Origin: Anthoceros angustus | Taxonomy: Eukaryota > Streptophyta > Anthocerotopsida > Anthocerotales > Anthocerotaceae | Length of the DNA: 64,000 nucleotides | Direction: 5' to 3' | Assembly: GCA_010909165.1 (NCBI GenBank) | Contig: VJWM01000025.1 | Span: forward strand, 930,001-994,000 | In this document: positions 43,023 to 53,090 of the stretch, in pieces | Layout: every line of letters starts with the position of its first letter | Position numbering within the stretch: position 1 is the first letter of the stretch | The notes under the pieces: generated by a model | The model's input: the letters and a program-made list of their open reading frames with translations, nothing else | Database searches by the model: none | What the model was told of the DNA's origin: nothing | Translations under genes and position numbers: made by a program

Positions 43023-43274
43023 TTGCCTCCTGCTATGCTGTGCTTCCATGCATCTTGTTTGAGGAATCCTGCTCTGATAAAGAGCTCTGCAGTCTGCGCC
43101 TGCTCAGTGCATTTTTGCTTTCCGTTGGATCTGGTCAGATTGCTGCAGAGAGGAGTGTTACAGTGCAGTGTGCATTACAGGTTGCTGGAGACGTGTCAAG
43201 AAGCTGTGAGAACTTGAGGTTCCTGAACTTCCCGGCATTTGCCTGCTTTACTGCGGCGTCTTTGATCGGCAGCA

Positions 43275-44531
43275 ATGCAGCTTCTTCTGGTGCTGGTTGC
43301 CGCAACAATCTGTGGATTTGTGGCGTTAGGAGAGGGAGTGAGTGTTAGTCTTCCCGTGGGATTTAGATCGGGCTGGAAGCCTGCTACGGCAACCTGGTAT
43401 GGAGCGCCGGACGGGGCTGGCACTGACGGTAGGTGGATCATGCTCGTCTGTTTCCGCATGCATGAATGACTCGCGCACGTTTGTGGCGGAGCGATGTCCA
43501 TATTTTACAATCTCGAGAGTGGAGCTTCAGCTGAGGAGTGTCTGGTGTTTCGCTTGTGTAGGCGGAGCCTGCGGCTATGGTAACCTTGTCGGGACGCCTT
43601 ACGGGAAGAGAGTGTCTGCGGGGAGCCCGGTCTTGTTCAAGGGAGGCCTCGGATGCGGCGCCTGCTATAAGGCGAGTGAGCTTGGAAGAACTAATTCTGA
43701 AGAATGAATGTGATGCTGTGGAGATCCTGTGCGGCAATGTTTTCGGAAGTGTGACAAATTTGCATTTGCTGATCGTCTGCCTTGCACATTGTGATGTTGC
43801 AGGTGAAGTGCATGATTCCCAAGCTTTGCGCAAGGAAGGCCGTCAGGGTGGTAATCACCGATGAGTGCCCCGGAGGATACTGCAGTGGCTTGAATACTCA
43901 CTTCGACCTCAGCGGGACAGCCTTTTCTGGCATGGCTAATCCTGGATTGGGCTCCTCGCTGCTGAACTTGGGGCTTCTTCCCATGCTATACAAGAGGTGC
44001 GGATCCCGAAGGCCCGAATGTGTATCAACCGCTCCGCAGCTCATTGCTTTTTCTTTGCTTTTCCCAATTTCCACGCCTACGATGATGCTCATCTGTGGAA
44101 CACATGCAGAGTGCCCTGCGTCTATCGAAGGCCAATGAAGATCGAAGTTGCCGCTGGCTCCTCCCCGTTCTGGTTTTCAGTTTTGATTAAGTTCGTTCGA
44201 GGCTCGGGCGAGCTGAAATCCGTGGAGCTCCAACAGGTACTAGCGCGCTTGAATGTTACCGTAAGATGCTCTGTTTTGACTTTGTGAACGCCGTATGATC
44301 TAACTCTACCGTATGCCTATGTTGATTATGATGTAGGGGGGGACAAATTACTGGTACTCCATGCAGCACATCTGGGGAGCGAACTGGAGTGTTAACGTGG
44401 GTTCAGGTCTGAAGGGCCCGTTCACTCTTCGTCTGACATGTTTGCTGACCGGCCAGCAAATCGTCATCCGGAACGTGATTCCTGGCAATTGGGCTCCTTC
44501 TACCTCTTACCTGGCTAGCGTCAACTTTTAA
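43275..44531 (+). CDS. EXPB: Beta-expansin
   Basis: Five exons (43275-43428, 43562-43671, 43803-43996, 44110-44236, 44337-44531) encode 259 residues. A signal peptide ([18 protein letters not shown]) precedes [14 protein letters not shown] and the beta-expansin cysteine pattern GCGACYKVKC. The GH45-like motif [10 protein letters not shown] includes the conserved HFD. Domain 2 (CBM63 type) holds [22 protein letters not shown] and the C-terminal ASVNF. Expansins are secreted and loosen the cell wall at acid pH without hydrolysis. The second intron has a GC donor (AAG|GCGAGT at 43672) with a normal AG acceptor; no GT alternative keeps the frame. The other introns are GT-AG. Confidence 0.94.
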
Positions 44532-45289
44532 GGTTGAGGAGGAACATGTGCCGCTTATGCCTCTTCTATAGAAGATAGAACGTACCGTAAGGTGGAGCCG
44601 GTGTTGCAGGTTCAGTCGAGGTGCGTAGTATTAGAGTTCGGTTGCCTGGTACCCCAATCCATAAGTGTCCGGATTGTGAGGTTAGAAGGCAAGCCTGCTA
44701 CCCGACGATGTACTAGCAACTCAAGTGCTTTTTGACTAGGTCCGACTTCTCTATGACGCATGTTAGCGTATCCCAATCTGCAAATGAGCAGATTGCGAGT
44801 CCCTTATAGAATGCCTTTTCGAGTATATTTGCTTATAAAAATATTCTAATGTTCTTCTCTATACCTGTTAATCGTAGAAAACGACAGAAGCTTTTGTATC
44901 GGTATTTATATTCCGTTTCTACATTCTCTGTATCCGTAGGAGTAGGAGCTTTTGCAGGAACGCAGCCTGCGCAGGCACAGTAGAATCTGTACTGTCCTAT
45001 GCTTCCCGTTGTTGAAGGTTACAGAGACCTACCAGACGTCCGTTCTTACTTCAACACGTTTGGCTCGTGAGTTACATGATCCAGTTCATCAGAATATCAC
45101 CAGAATAGAAAAGCCCGGAAATTATGATTCTGCTCAGTTAATCAAGTTTGAAGCAAATTTTCACATCAGTCGACGTTGTTTCAAAGGCGTTTTACTGCTG
45201 TTGTTCGTTCCGACCGATTTATCATCAGCGTAGATGCAGATCCCTTTCACATGGTCTTGAAAAAGACCCCTATTTCAGTCTCAGGATCG
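44532..45289. other. Intergenic region 3' of the expansin, with two related hairpins
   Basis: No gene found. Two stem-loops occur: CAATCC...GGATTG at 44655-44676 and CAATCTGC...GCAGATTG at 44774-44795, each preceded by TA(C/T)CCC. They may belong to the expansin 3' UTR or to a small repeat. Confidence 0.4.
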
Positions 45290-46410
45290 ATGCTTCTTAT
45301 CCCAGACCAGAGAACTATGCACCAGTCCCCCACTACGTCTGTCCATCCACCAGCTCTGGCCTGGCAGCTAGTAGGCCCTGATGTTTCCTCTCCTCCCCTG
45401 TACCTCCTGTGCATGCTCCCACATCTGGGCACTGGTATATATGTTGGACATCAACACACATGCTGCGGCATCTTTCTTGTCCAGCTTCACTACGTCATTG
45501 AAAGCATGGCGTCCTACATCCACGTTGCCCCACTTTCGACAAGCACCCACAAGAGTGCGCCAAAGTGCAACATCAGGCTGTACAGGCATCGTCCTTACAA
45601 AAGCCAGTGCCTCATCGACTTGTCCAGCACGACCCAAGAGATCCACCTTGCATGTGCAGCGGTCGGTGGGAGTCATGCCGTATTGTCTGCTCATATACTC
45701 AAAGTACTCTCGGCCCTTGGTGACCAGACCCGTATGACTGCATACTGCAAGTAGATTTAAGAACGTGATGCCATCTGGCTGTATGCCATCCTTTCTCATT
45801 CTGGCAAACAAGGAAAATACCTCTTCACTGTCTCCCTGGCGGGTGTATCCTGCAATTAGTGCACTCCATGTCACAACGTCTCTTTCAGGCGATGCTTCAA
45901 ACACTTGCTGAGCATCACCCTTGCTACCACACTTCCCGTACATGTTTATCAATCCTCCTGCCAGAAACAAATGTTGTGAAGCCTCTGTTCTTTAATTTGT
46001 GCATGAAGCTGCCTTCCCACTGCACATGCCTGAAGGAGGCACACGAAAGTCACAGAATTGGGTGCAACAGTCCCTTCAACTTGCATAGCCCTGTAAAGCC
46101 GAAGAGCGTCGTGGGCCCTGCCCTGCTGGTAATATCCTGCTCTCACATGGCATTCCATGTCACCACGTCCTTGTGACCAAGTCCATCGAACACTCTTTGA
46201 GCGTCTCCCAACCTGCCACACTTTGCATACATGTCCACCAAGCCATTCTTGACAAACAAATAAAGCTCAGCGCCACTGGCCAACACATCAGCATGCACCT
46301 CCTGCCCAGATTCTAAAACAGATAGTCCGTGTGCACCAGAAGGCCCAGAGCCTCAACGGCCTCCCTGGGCTTTCCCTGCTGACATAGTGTGCTCACTGTT
46401 TCAGGCGTTA
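45290..46410 (-). pseudogene. PPR pseudogene related to PPR J
   Basis: Minus-strand translation matches PPR J in order: ETVSTLCQQGKPREAVEALG near 46400, a deletion, QEVHADVLASGAELYLFV, MYAKCGRLGDAQRVFDGLG, a frameshift after VVTWNAM, ALRLYRAMQVEGTVAPNSV, a deletion in the next L motif, then a 200-codon open stretch (45970-45368) with INMYGKCGSKGDAQ, TFLNLLAVCSHTGLV and VDLLGRAGQVDEALAFV. A stop falls right before LPGQSWWTDV, the PG box. Several frameshifts and two deletions show it is dead. It is an inverted, decayed relative of the gene at 37782, about 5 kb away. Confidence 0.88.
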
Positions 46411-47558
46411 CCACACTTCGTATCCTGCAGATCTGCGAGGGTGCCCATCATCGACCCCGCTGCAGATGGATGCAGGAGCACGACGACCCATGTACATTTC
46501 CCGCGCAGCTGCACAGGTGCTGTACCTCGCGGCTTCCTTGTCTGACAACTGCTGACTCCCTGAAGTCAGGTGCGTAGGAGCTCTTCCTTGGATACTTGTG
46601 AACCCACCCAGTTGGCCCAATTGCGACAGTCCAGACAACCATTGCTCGCAGGACCACTAGCAGACCTCTGGATGCAAGGGGCACGGTATGATAGTCCAGC
46701 TCGGAATCACAACGATGAGGATGGCCCAGGGCCTCGGGCAATGAGGAGAATACCAGCTTGTGAGGATGACCGCGACGCTGCTCTGCTTCGAAAGGATGAA
46801 TTGTTTGTTGCTGGATTGAAAACAAGTTCCCCAGTGCCTGCAACAAAACCTTTCTGCTACGACAGATTCAAAACATCAATGGCCTCTCACCCCTGAGCTC
46901 GGACGACAGGCCAGACTATCCTGCCCTCCTCATCGAACTCGTCGATCAACCTTTTCCCCCAAAATGGAGTTTGCAAAATGTTCAAATTTCATCAATGCTT
47001 TTCGGGGCACTGGCGGCCTTGTCATCAACGCCCTGCAGGAGAGCCGGAAAGGCTCGACCTGTGCACAGTGTGAATGACTGTCTGGATGTTTCTCGGCCAG
47101 TTATGGAGAAGAGTCTTTTAACGGGCGCAGAGAGGCACAAACTTTAGTACAGATTTTGATGGAAGCAATCGCTAAGGCTCTCGAACAGCAGATGGGCTGG
47201 ACATCTTGGCAAAGCGTGATAGGCAAGGTGATGCAAATGGAGGTGTGACTACCAAGCGAAGCAGTTCTATTGGTCCAATTCTCTGAAGTTATAATTCACT
47301 TGGCGCCGACGCTGCGGCCATTCTGGTCATGGAGGAGAGGCCGTTAGCAGAGATGTGTCTTGTGTGCGTGGCATAGAAGGCTTATCAGCAGCTTGCCTGT
47401 AAAGCTCAGCTTTAGCGCTCAGAAGGTGAGGCCTCTGTGCCTGTAGGCAGAGCTAAGGTGAACTGCGCCTTACTTTACACCCGGGGGCCAGGTGTAATTC
47501 CAAACCCCTGGGAAGAATTGCAAAAATTGTTGCCTTTTGAGACTCATCAGGAATGATT
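46411..47558. other. Intergenic region with unassigned open frames
   Basis: About 1.1 kb. An open plus frame at 46570-46896 and an antisense frame at 46448-46846 show no recognisable family. I see no repeat or RNA gene. Part is expected to be the HBS1 3' UTR. Confidence 0.35.
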
Positions 47559-50094
47559 TCACAAAATGACTTTGGTTACAATACCCACGGCGATAGTTCT
47601 TCCGCCATCTCGAAGAACTACCCTGCCAAGAGCTTTGGACAAGGAGTATTGTTCTACGCACACTGCACGCTCCAGAACTACCTGCACGGGAACCGTAAGT
47701 GCGTGCCATCCCAGTTAACGGCTGAAACACAGGTTTAGTCTGCAAGCCAAAGTTACCTTGAGGATGGCACTCTGATTCGCTATTAGACAGCGCGGGTGCT
47801 GTCTGATGACAGCACCGGTTTTTGAGTCAAGAAGACACACTATTTCCTCCACCCGAGTGGGCTCCGATGCGTGATGAACATGCAAGACAACCTGGGCAGG
47901 CAAGCAGAGAGCGCATCACATGGCAGAGTGCCAATCAACACCACGAATTAAGGCAGGTATAGGCTGGGACCTTACCTGAGCACCTTTCAGAATTGGTATC
48001 TGAACCCCCAAGGTGAGCACTTTCACTTCCAAGCAAGAAGCAACAGGTACAGGGAAATCAGGATGACAAAGGACGCCTCCTTGGATCAGAGAAGTAGGGT
48101 CAATTCCCACAAGGCCCACATCCACAGTGTCACCAGCAGTTGCCACATTCAACGTTCGACCATCTTGCTCTATTTGCTTTATGGTAGCAACCCCTCCTGC
48201 AGGCATTACCAGGGCCTACAAGGTGCATAACCCATTGATCAGAACAGGCACCGGAGACTGGTTCCAGTTTAGAAAATCATGCGACAAACACTGCATTGAG
48301 TAGAAAAAGTTCATATCTGTAGGTCAGTCCTGTGCACCTTAAACCCTGGCTTGATAGCTCCACTTTCCAGCTTGCCACTGAATGCTGCTTGACCGAGAGT
48401 ACGTGATTTCATAACCTCTGCAACCACGAGCCTAAGAGGTTGTGAATTGAGCCTAACAGGTGGCTCCAGCAAATCGACCGCCTCCAATAAGGTAGAGCCA
48501 GAGAACCTACACCCAAAAAACGAGGCACCACCTTATGGTCTCATCCGGCATCCAAGCACTGATGACGGTTCAAAAATTGCCCACACTCGTAGGTTAACCC
48601 CGATGTAAACTTGAAACTAGCATGCTCAGCCCAGACACAAAATACCGGACACATGCAAAACTTCACACAAGCCTATCACCAGCAACAAGTCTACCAGCAC
48701 TGGACAGACCATGATGTCAGAGATGTCTGAGAAGGGCTTGACGTCAAATTCTGGTCTTCACTTGCACTCACAGGAATCCACTGCACTGCAGAAGGTTTAA
48801 ACCCACAACGTCGAAGAAAGGGCTGAAGCACCTGCTGGATGTGGTCAAACCTCGCTTGAGAGTAACCTACGACATCCAACTTGTTGACTGCCACGATTAA
48901 CTGCTCTACTCCTAAGCTGCGCACCAACTGCGCATGCTCCCTTGTCTGCCCACTGCTCTGGCCTTCCCCTTCCATCCCAGCTTCGAATGCTCCGAGGGAC
49001 GAGTCAACAACGAGGATGGCAGCATCGGCTGCCGCCGCACCGGAAATCATGCTGGGTATAAAGTCTCTGTGCCCTGGTGCATCCAGCAATACCACGTGCA
49101 GCTTTGGTGTATCAAAGTGCGACATCCCAACCGTCATGGTGATACCCCTGGCCCTCTCCTCCGAGCCTTCATCTAGAATCCATGCATAAGCAAACGAGCC
49201 CTTCCCCTGCCATATGATACGAGTCATCTCTTTGCCAAAAAACCGCACCTCGTACGACCTCGCTGGTTCAGCCTCACGATGGCCACACGACAAAGACCAT
49301 CCAGAATGACAGAAGCAGGAGCTACCTGTTGCTTGGAATCTCGCTCATTCTTGTGCATATCCTTCGCAGAAATTCTGCCTAGGGACCACAAAATCCTCCC
49401 CATCAACGACGACTTCCCTGCATCAACGTGCCCTACCTGCACCAGTACAAACAAACGGTAAGCCACACTTCCTCGGAACCGCTAGCCGCAAACCTGGCCA
49501 CGACACTCCCAGCTAGCTCAAAGATAGGGATGCCGCCACCACCAAAACTCACACCACATGCTCACTCACAACTATCAGATGCAGTTGCCTCTTGGCCTGC
49601 TCCACGGCACCAAGCATCCACGGCTCCGGTGCGTAGTCCGCAGTCGAGCGGGAAGAGGGAGCTCTGGAGACTCCGGCCTGCTGGCTGGTGCTGGCTTCCG
49701 CTGTGCTCATATCGTTCAGATCCACTCGACGGATATCATCACAAACATTTTCCTTTTCCTTCTGCTCTTTCTCTTGCTCCCGCTCTTGCTCTTGCTCTTG
49801 CTCTTGCTCCTCCTCCAGTTCCTTCACCTGCTCCTTCGCCTTCCCCTGCCGTTCCTCCTTCTCCTGCACCATCTGCAATCCCTTGGGCCGTCCAAGAGGT
49901 GCCCGAGGCAGATTGCCGTTTTGCTTCTGCGAGTGAGCCACGAGCTTGGAAATTCCAAGGGACGCCCGAGAAGAATTCTTGTCATGTTTCTTGACATTCG
50001 CCTCGTCTTCTGCTTCATCGTAGTCACCAGAAGAACCGTCGCTGCCATATCCATCGTCGTAGTCATCAAATCGATGACGCAGTTTCTGCGGCAT
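47559..50094 (-). CDS. HBS1: HBS1-like translational GTPase (eRF3/EF1A family)
   Basis: Seven exons (50094-49570, 49436-49326, 49206-48695, 48506-48338, 48215-47976, 47891-47757, 47681-47559) with GT-AG introns and consistent phases encode 604 residues. The N-terminus has the acidic Tyr/Asp-rich HBS1_N pattern (HRFDDYDDGYGSDG), then a Glu/Gln repeat tract and a Ser-rich linker. The GTPase domain shows G1 GHVDAGKS (177-184), G2 RGITMT (232-237), G3 DAPGH (254-258) and G4 NKLD (320-323), followed by two beta barrels ending GRTIAVGIVTKVIL. The motif KGSFAYAWILDEGSEER is typical of HBS1/eRF3. HBS1 with Pelota releases stalled ribosomes in no-go and non-stop mRNA decay; plant HBS1 genes may also make a SKI7-type isoform for the exosome, which I cannot judge here. 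Confidence 0.93.
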
Positions 50095-50920
50095 GGCGTC
50101 CCACTACGGAGGCGGCCGGTGCATAATCGGATTATTTTTCGCCCAGTGGCCGATGAGACTACTAGGTACCTACACCACCTACGGTATATGCCTTGGTTGG
50201 TTGTAAAACGTGTACGTATCGGGAGCCTTGTCTAGCGCAACTTGGTGCAGCCCAAAAAGAAAAAAGCCACCATTTGCCAGTAGAGCACACCATCTCTACA
50301 AGCTTGTGGTTGTTCCCCATCGCCTCGCGTGAGGAGGGAAATTCCATCTCTGCAAATTTATGAAGTCTTTTTTTTCTCCGAGCGAATGGTTCGAATCTCG
50401 ACACTCTCGTGCCGAGCCCTTTATTTTCATTTTTGAGACAATTTTCCATGGGGCGTAGGATTGATCTCCAACATTTGCCCAGTCACGATCCCACAACGTT
50501 CAACGCAAAGTGTACAGGATCAGATTAAACTAAAGTAGAGGCATTTACATGGGGAGTGAGCTCCACAACCTAATCAGGAAACTAGCGAAAGGGATTTAAA
50601 GTAAAAAAAAAAAATTAAAATTAAAATTAAAATCTAAGTATAGAAGAACAAGAAGAATCTATTGTAGTCCACTAAATTTGGCAATGTCATTACCTAGGAA
50701 TATATAATTTTAATATTTATATAAAAATATATTTCAAAGTTATATATATATTAATCATTCATTCCCGCAACCGCAGTTCGCTCCACTACAGTGAATTTGT
50801 ACATCCAGAGGCATGCCCACATAGATTCTTCCTTAGTAACATTAAGTTTGTCTTTTCCATTGAATAAAAACAGCTAAAATAACTCATATACCACAAAATA
50901 ATTTATGGAACATTATAAAT
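50095..50920. other. AT-rich intergenic region, HBS1 promoter side / GDSL 3' side
   Basis: Both neighbours are on the minus strand. The right half is very AT-rich (poly-A/AAAATT runs at 50600-50640 and TATATATA near 50745). No gene seen. Confidence 0.4.
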
Positions 50921-52564
50921 TTAGAACAACAATATCGTACTCAAGGCTATTGCGATGATGATGGAAGTAAAGAAAGGCTTCGAAAGGGAATAAGCTTTTG
51001 CAAAATAATACGGGGGATTATCATCTGAAGGCTTATGTGTGACACAAGGGGGAGGAGCTTTTGAAGGCTCTTGCGGCACAGAAGGGGAAGGAGCTTGTGA
51101 AGGCATATCCAGGGAAGGAGCTTGTGAAGGCATATCCGGGGAAGGAGCCATATCCGGGGAAGGAGCTTGTGAAGGCTTATTCGGTACAGAAGAGGAAGAA
51201 GCTTTTGGAGGCCTATCATCATACGGATCCGGCGGAGGAGGGCCATCATCATAAGGATTCCGCACATTTGTAGGAGCCGTGTCACCTTCGTCGTTAGGTG
51301 TATTTGTTGCAGCCGGGCCACCTCCATCATCTGGCGCATTTGTTGGAGCCGAGCCACCTCCGTCACCTGGCGCATCTGCAGGAGTCGTTTCACCTCCAGG
51401 ATACTTATCGGGACTAGAAGCTGGAGATGTACCCGCAATATCGTCTATTTGTTCTATGAAACTGATTATAAGATTAATCAATTCTTCAATAGTTGACAAT
51501 TGTGATGATTCGGGTGTCATAGGACAAGCACACGTCGACATTGCATCTAATATCCATTTGTTTGCATGCTGACTTGGATGGAATGCATCAAACCAGACAT
51601 AATCACTTGTATTTTTGCAAATATTTGAAGTAGCATTGCATCTGTGTTCACCATTATATAATCCCGCTCCACAACAAGCTTCATTCGTCGTAAATCCATA
51701 TTTGATAGGATTATGAGATATACGATTTGTTACATTAAACATTGGTGCAACGTGAATCTTCGACTCTGGAAACTCAATTTGAAATTGGCCAAGCTCAATT
51801 CGGAGTTCCTCATTAAAGTCGTGAACCCATTTGTTCAAAAAATATACACAAGTTGAGTTATTTTTTGGTTTGAATTTTGCCCGCATATAAGGTGTACAAC
51901 CAAGTGCTGGAATGTCTGTTACGGAAAAAAATCGAGCGCCCAAACCATATAGATTATGAAGGAAGCGGGTATAATTCTCGAGAAGGTTGTGCTTAAAATC
52001 ATTATTTAGCTTACGTCCAGCCATAACATGTTCTGCTATATCATTTGTTCCCACGGAAATATGAAATAAGGATTTTTTAACATGAACAATAGATTTCTCA
52101 TGTCCAATTGACGTTCTTAATGCAGTCAACAGATCCTCACTGAACAATAAAAATTGTTCCGATAACGGAATCACGTTGCCATATTGTTGACCAGTATTAT
52201 CAAGTAGTCCAGAACTTGCTGATCCAAAATTGACTCCCGGACCTGTAATATATGCTTTGTCGCTCGCATGAAGATAAGGAGGCGGATAATGACGGAGGTT
52301 TCCTTTAGCAGCTAACATGTCGACAAGAAGTTTCCCGTTAGAATGCCTTCCAGTAGCTCTTCGACCAATAAAATCCATGCCGTAAGGTGCGAAATCTGCT
52401 CTGGCAATATCGATTGTTTGCCTATAATTATTATTACCAATATCAACCATTGAATCTCCAAATATTATCATCCTTATCGACACATTCTTATTAGTTCCGG
52501 CTATAGAGCCAAACATTCGAAAGAATGTCAATACTATAATGAGGTAATTTATTCTTGCACCCAT
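50921..52564 (-). CDS. GDSL esterase/lipase with Pro-rich tail and likely GPI anchor
   Basis: Intronless, 547 residues from the ATG at 52564. A signal peptide (MGARINYLIIVLTFF) leads to the GDSL block IIFGDSMVDIGNNN with catalytic Ser38, ATGRHSNG, NFGSASSG (block II), ISVGTNDIAEH (block III) and WFDAFHPSQHAN (block V, catalytic Asp and His). After about residue 370 the protein becomes a repetitive Pro/Ser/Asp tail with units like TNAPDDGGG and SQAPSPDMP. It ends in a hydrophobic TSIIIAIALSTILLF, as in GPI-anchored proteins. It is likely a secreted or wall-attached esterase acting on cutin, lipids or wall esters. Codon use is AT-rich, unlike the GC-richer neighbours. The combination of GDSL domain and hydroxyproline-type tail is unusual. 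The open frame extends 15 codons upstream without an ATG. Confidence 0.92.
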   Translation of the reverse strand: MGARINYLIIVLTFFRMFGSIAGTNKNVSIRMIIFGDSMVDIGNNNYRQTIDIARADFAPYGMDFIGRRATGRHSNGKLLVDMLAAKGNLRHYPPPYLHASDKAYITGPGVNFGSASSGLLDNTGQQYGNVIPLSEQFLLFSEDLLTALRTSIGHEKSIVHVKKSLFHISVGTNDIAEHVMAGRKLNNDFKHNLLENYTRFLHNLYGLGARFFSVTDIPALGCTPYMRAKFKPKNNSTCVYFLNKWVHDFNEELRIELGQFQIEFPESKIHVAPMFNVTNRISHNPIKYGFTTNEACCGAGLYNGEHRCNATSNICKNTSDYVWFDAFHPSQHANKWILDAMSTCACPMTPESSQLSTIEELINLIISFIEQIDDIAGTSPASSPDKYPGGETTPADAPGDGGGSAPTNAPDDGGGPAATNTPNDEGDTAPTNVRNPYDDGPPPPDPYDDRPPKASSSSVPNKPSQAPSPDMAPSPDMPSQAPSLDMPSQAPSPSVPQEPSKAPPPCVTHKPSDDNPPYYFAKAYSLSKPFFTSIIIAIALSTILLF

Positions 52565-52693
52565 TCTTGATAGCTCGAAAATAAAGGTTTGCCGAAGTAA
52601 GGTGATCAAGCCTTGCTGGTAAATAATGATCCACCCTAATTGACAAACGACAAGTTTATAGGGAATGAAGAATAAAAGATAAACCCCTCTACT

Positions 52694-52701
52694 TTATATA
52701 G
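52694..52701 (-). promoter_or_regulatory. TATA box of the GDSL lipase gene
   Basis: TATATAAA on the minus strand, about 130 bp before the ATG, implies a 5' UTR of roughly 100 nt. Confidence 0.55.
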
Positions 52702-52724
52702 GTATAATATTTCTAATTTAATAG

Positions 52725-52830
52725 CCATTCTTGAATAAGTGAATATCAAGAATTTAAGACTCATTCTTGAATAAGTAGATATCAATAATTTAATAGTCAT
52801 TCTTGAATAAGCAGATATCAATTTGACTTC
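52725..52830 (+). repeat. Three tandem copies of a 36-bp unit
   Basis: Units start at 52725, 52761 and 52797. Each contains CATTCTTGAATAAG followed by a GATATCAA-like block. They lie just upstream of the GDSL TATA box. Confidence 0.85.
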
Positions 52831-53090
52831 TACTCAAGGAAAACAAGGTAAGAAACAACTCTTTTTGATGCTGGCTGGATGTGCGTATTTGTACGCTGGA
52901 TGTGCGCGTAGAGGTACAGACGTATGACGTAATGTATGTCCGTATGTACACTGTACTTGACGCATTCATCATCACCCGGTGCTCGTTGCATGCAACTGAT
53001 TCCGATCACGGCCGCGGACAGTCCTAGCGCGCCGTGCGGCTGCCAAAAGACGTGCACGGAGATCGATAGCTCCTCATCTGCATTAGCAAC

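Larger units (their letters stand above)
40059..43274. other. AT-rich, repeat-bearing intergenic region upstream of the expansin
   Basis: About 3.2 kb without a convincing gene. 40.5-41.2 kb is strongly AT-rich. 41.08-41.81 kb holds three separate tandem duplications. 42.2-42.9 kb is GC-rich, with short overlapping frames that match no family. The expansin promoter lies at the right end. Confidence 0.45.
52565..53090. promoter_or_regulatory. Divergent region between GDSL lipase and PEX16
   Basis: 526 bp hold the two promoters. The left half is AT-rich, with a TATA box for the GDSL gene and 36-bp tandem repeats. The right half is GC-richer and faces PEX16, with no TATA box. Confidence 0.5.

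Noticed and set aside
46448-46896. Two opposing open frames of 109-133 codons
   Set aside because: No family, no codon bias I can defend, and they overlap on opposite strands.
49740-49830. CT-rich repeat tract read as a regulatory polypyrimidine repeat
   Set aside because: It is the coding strand complement of the Glu/Gln repeat in HBS1 exon 1.
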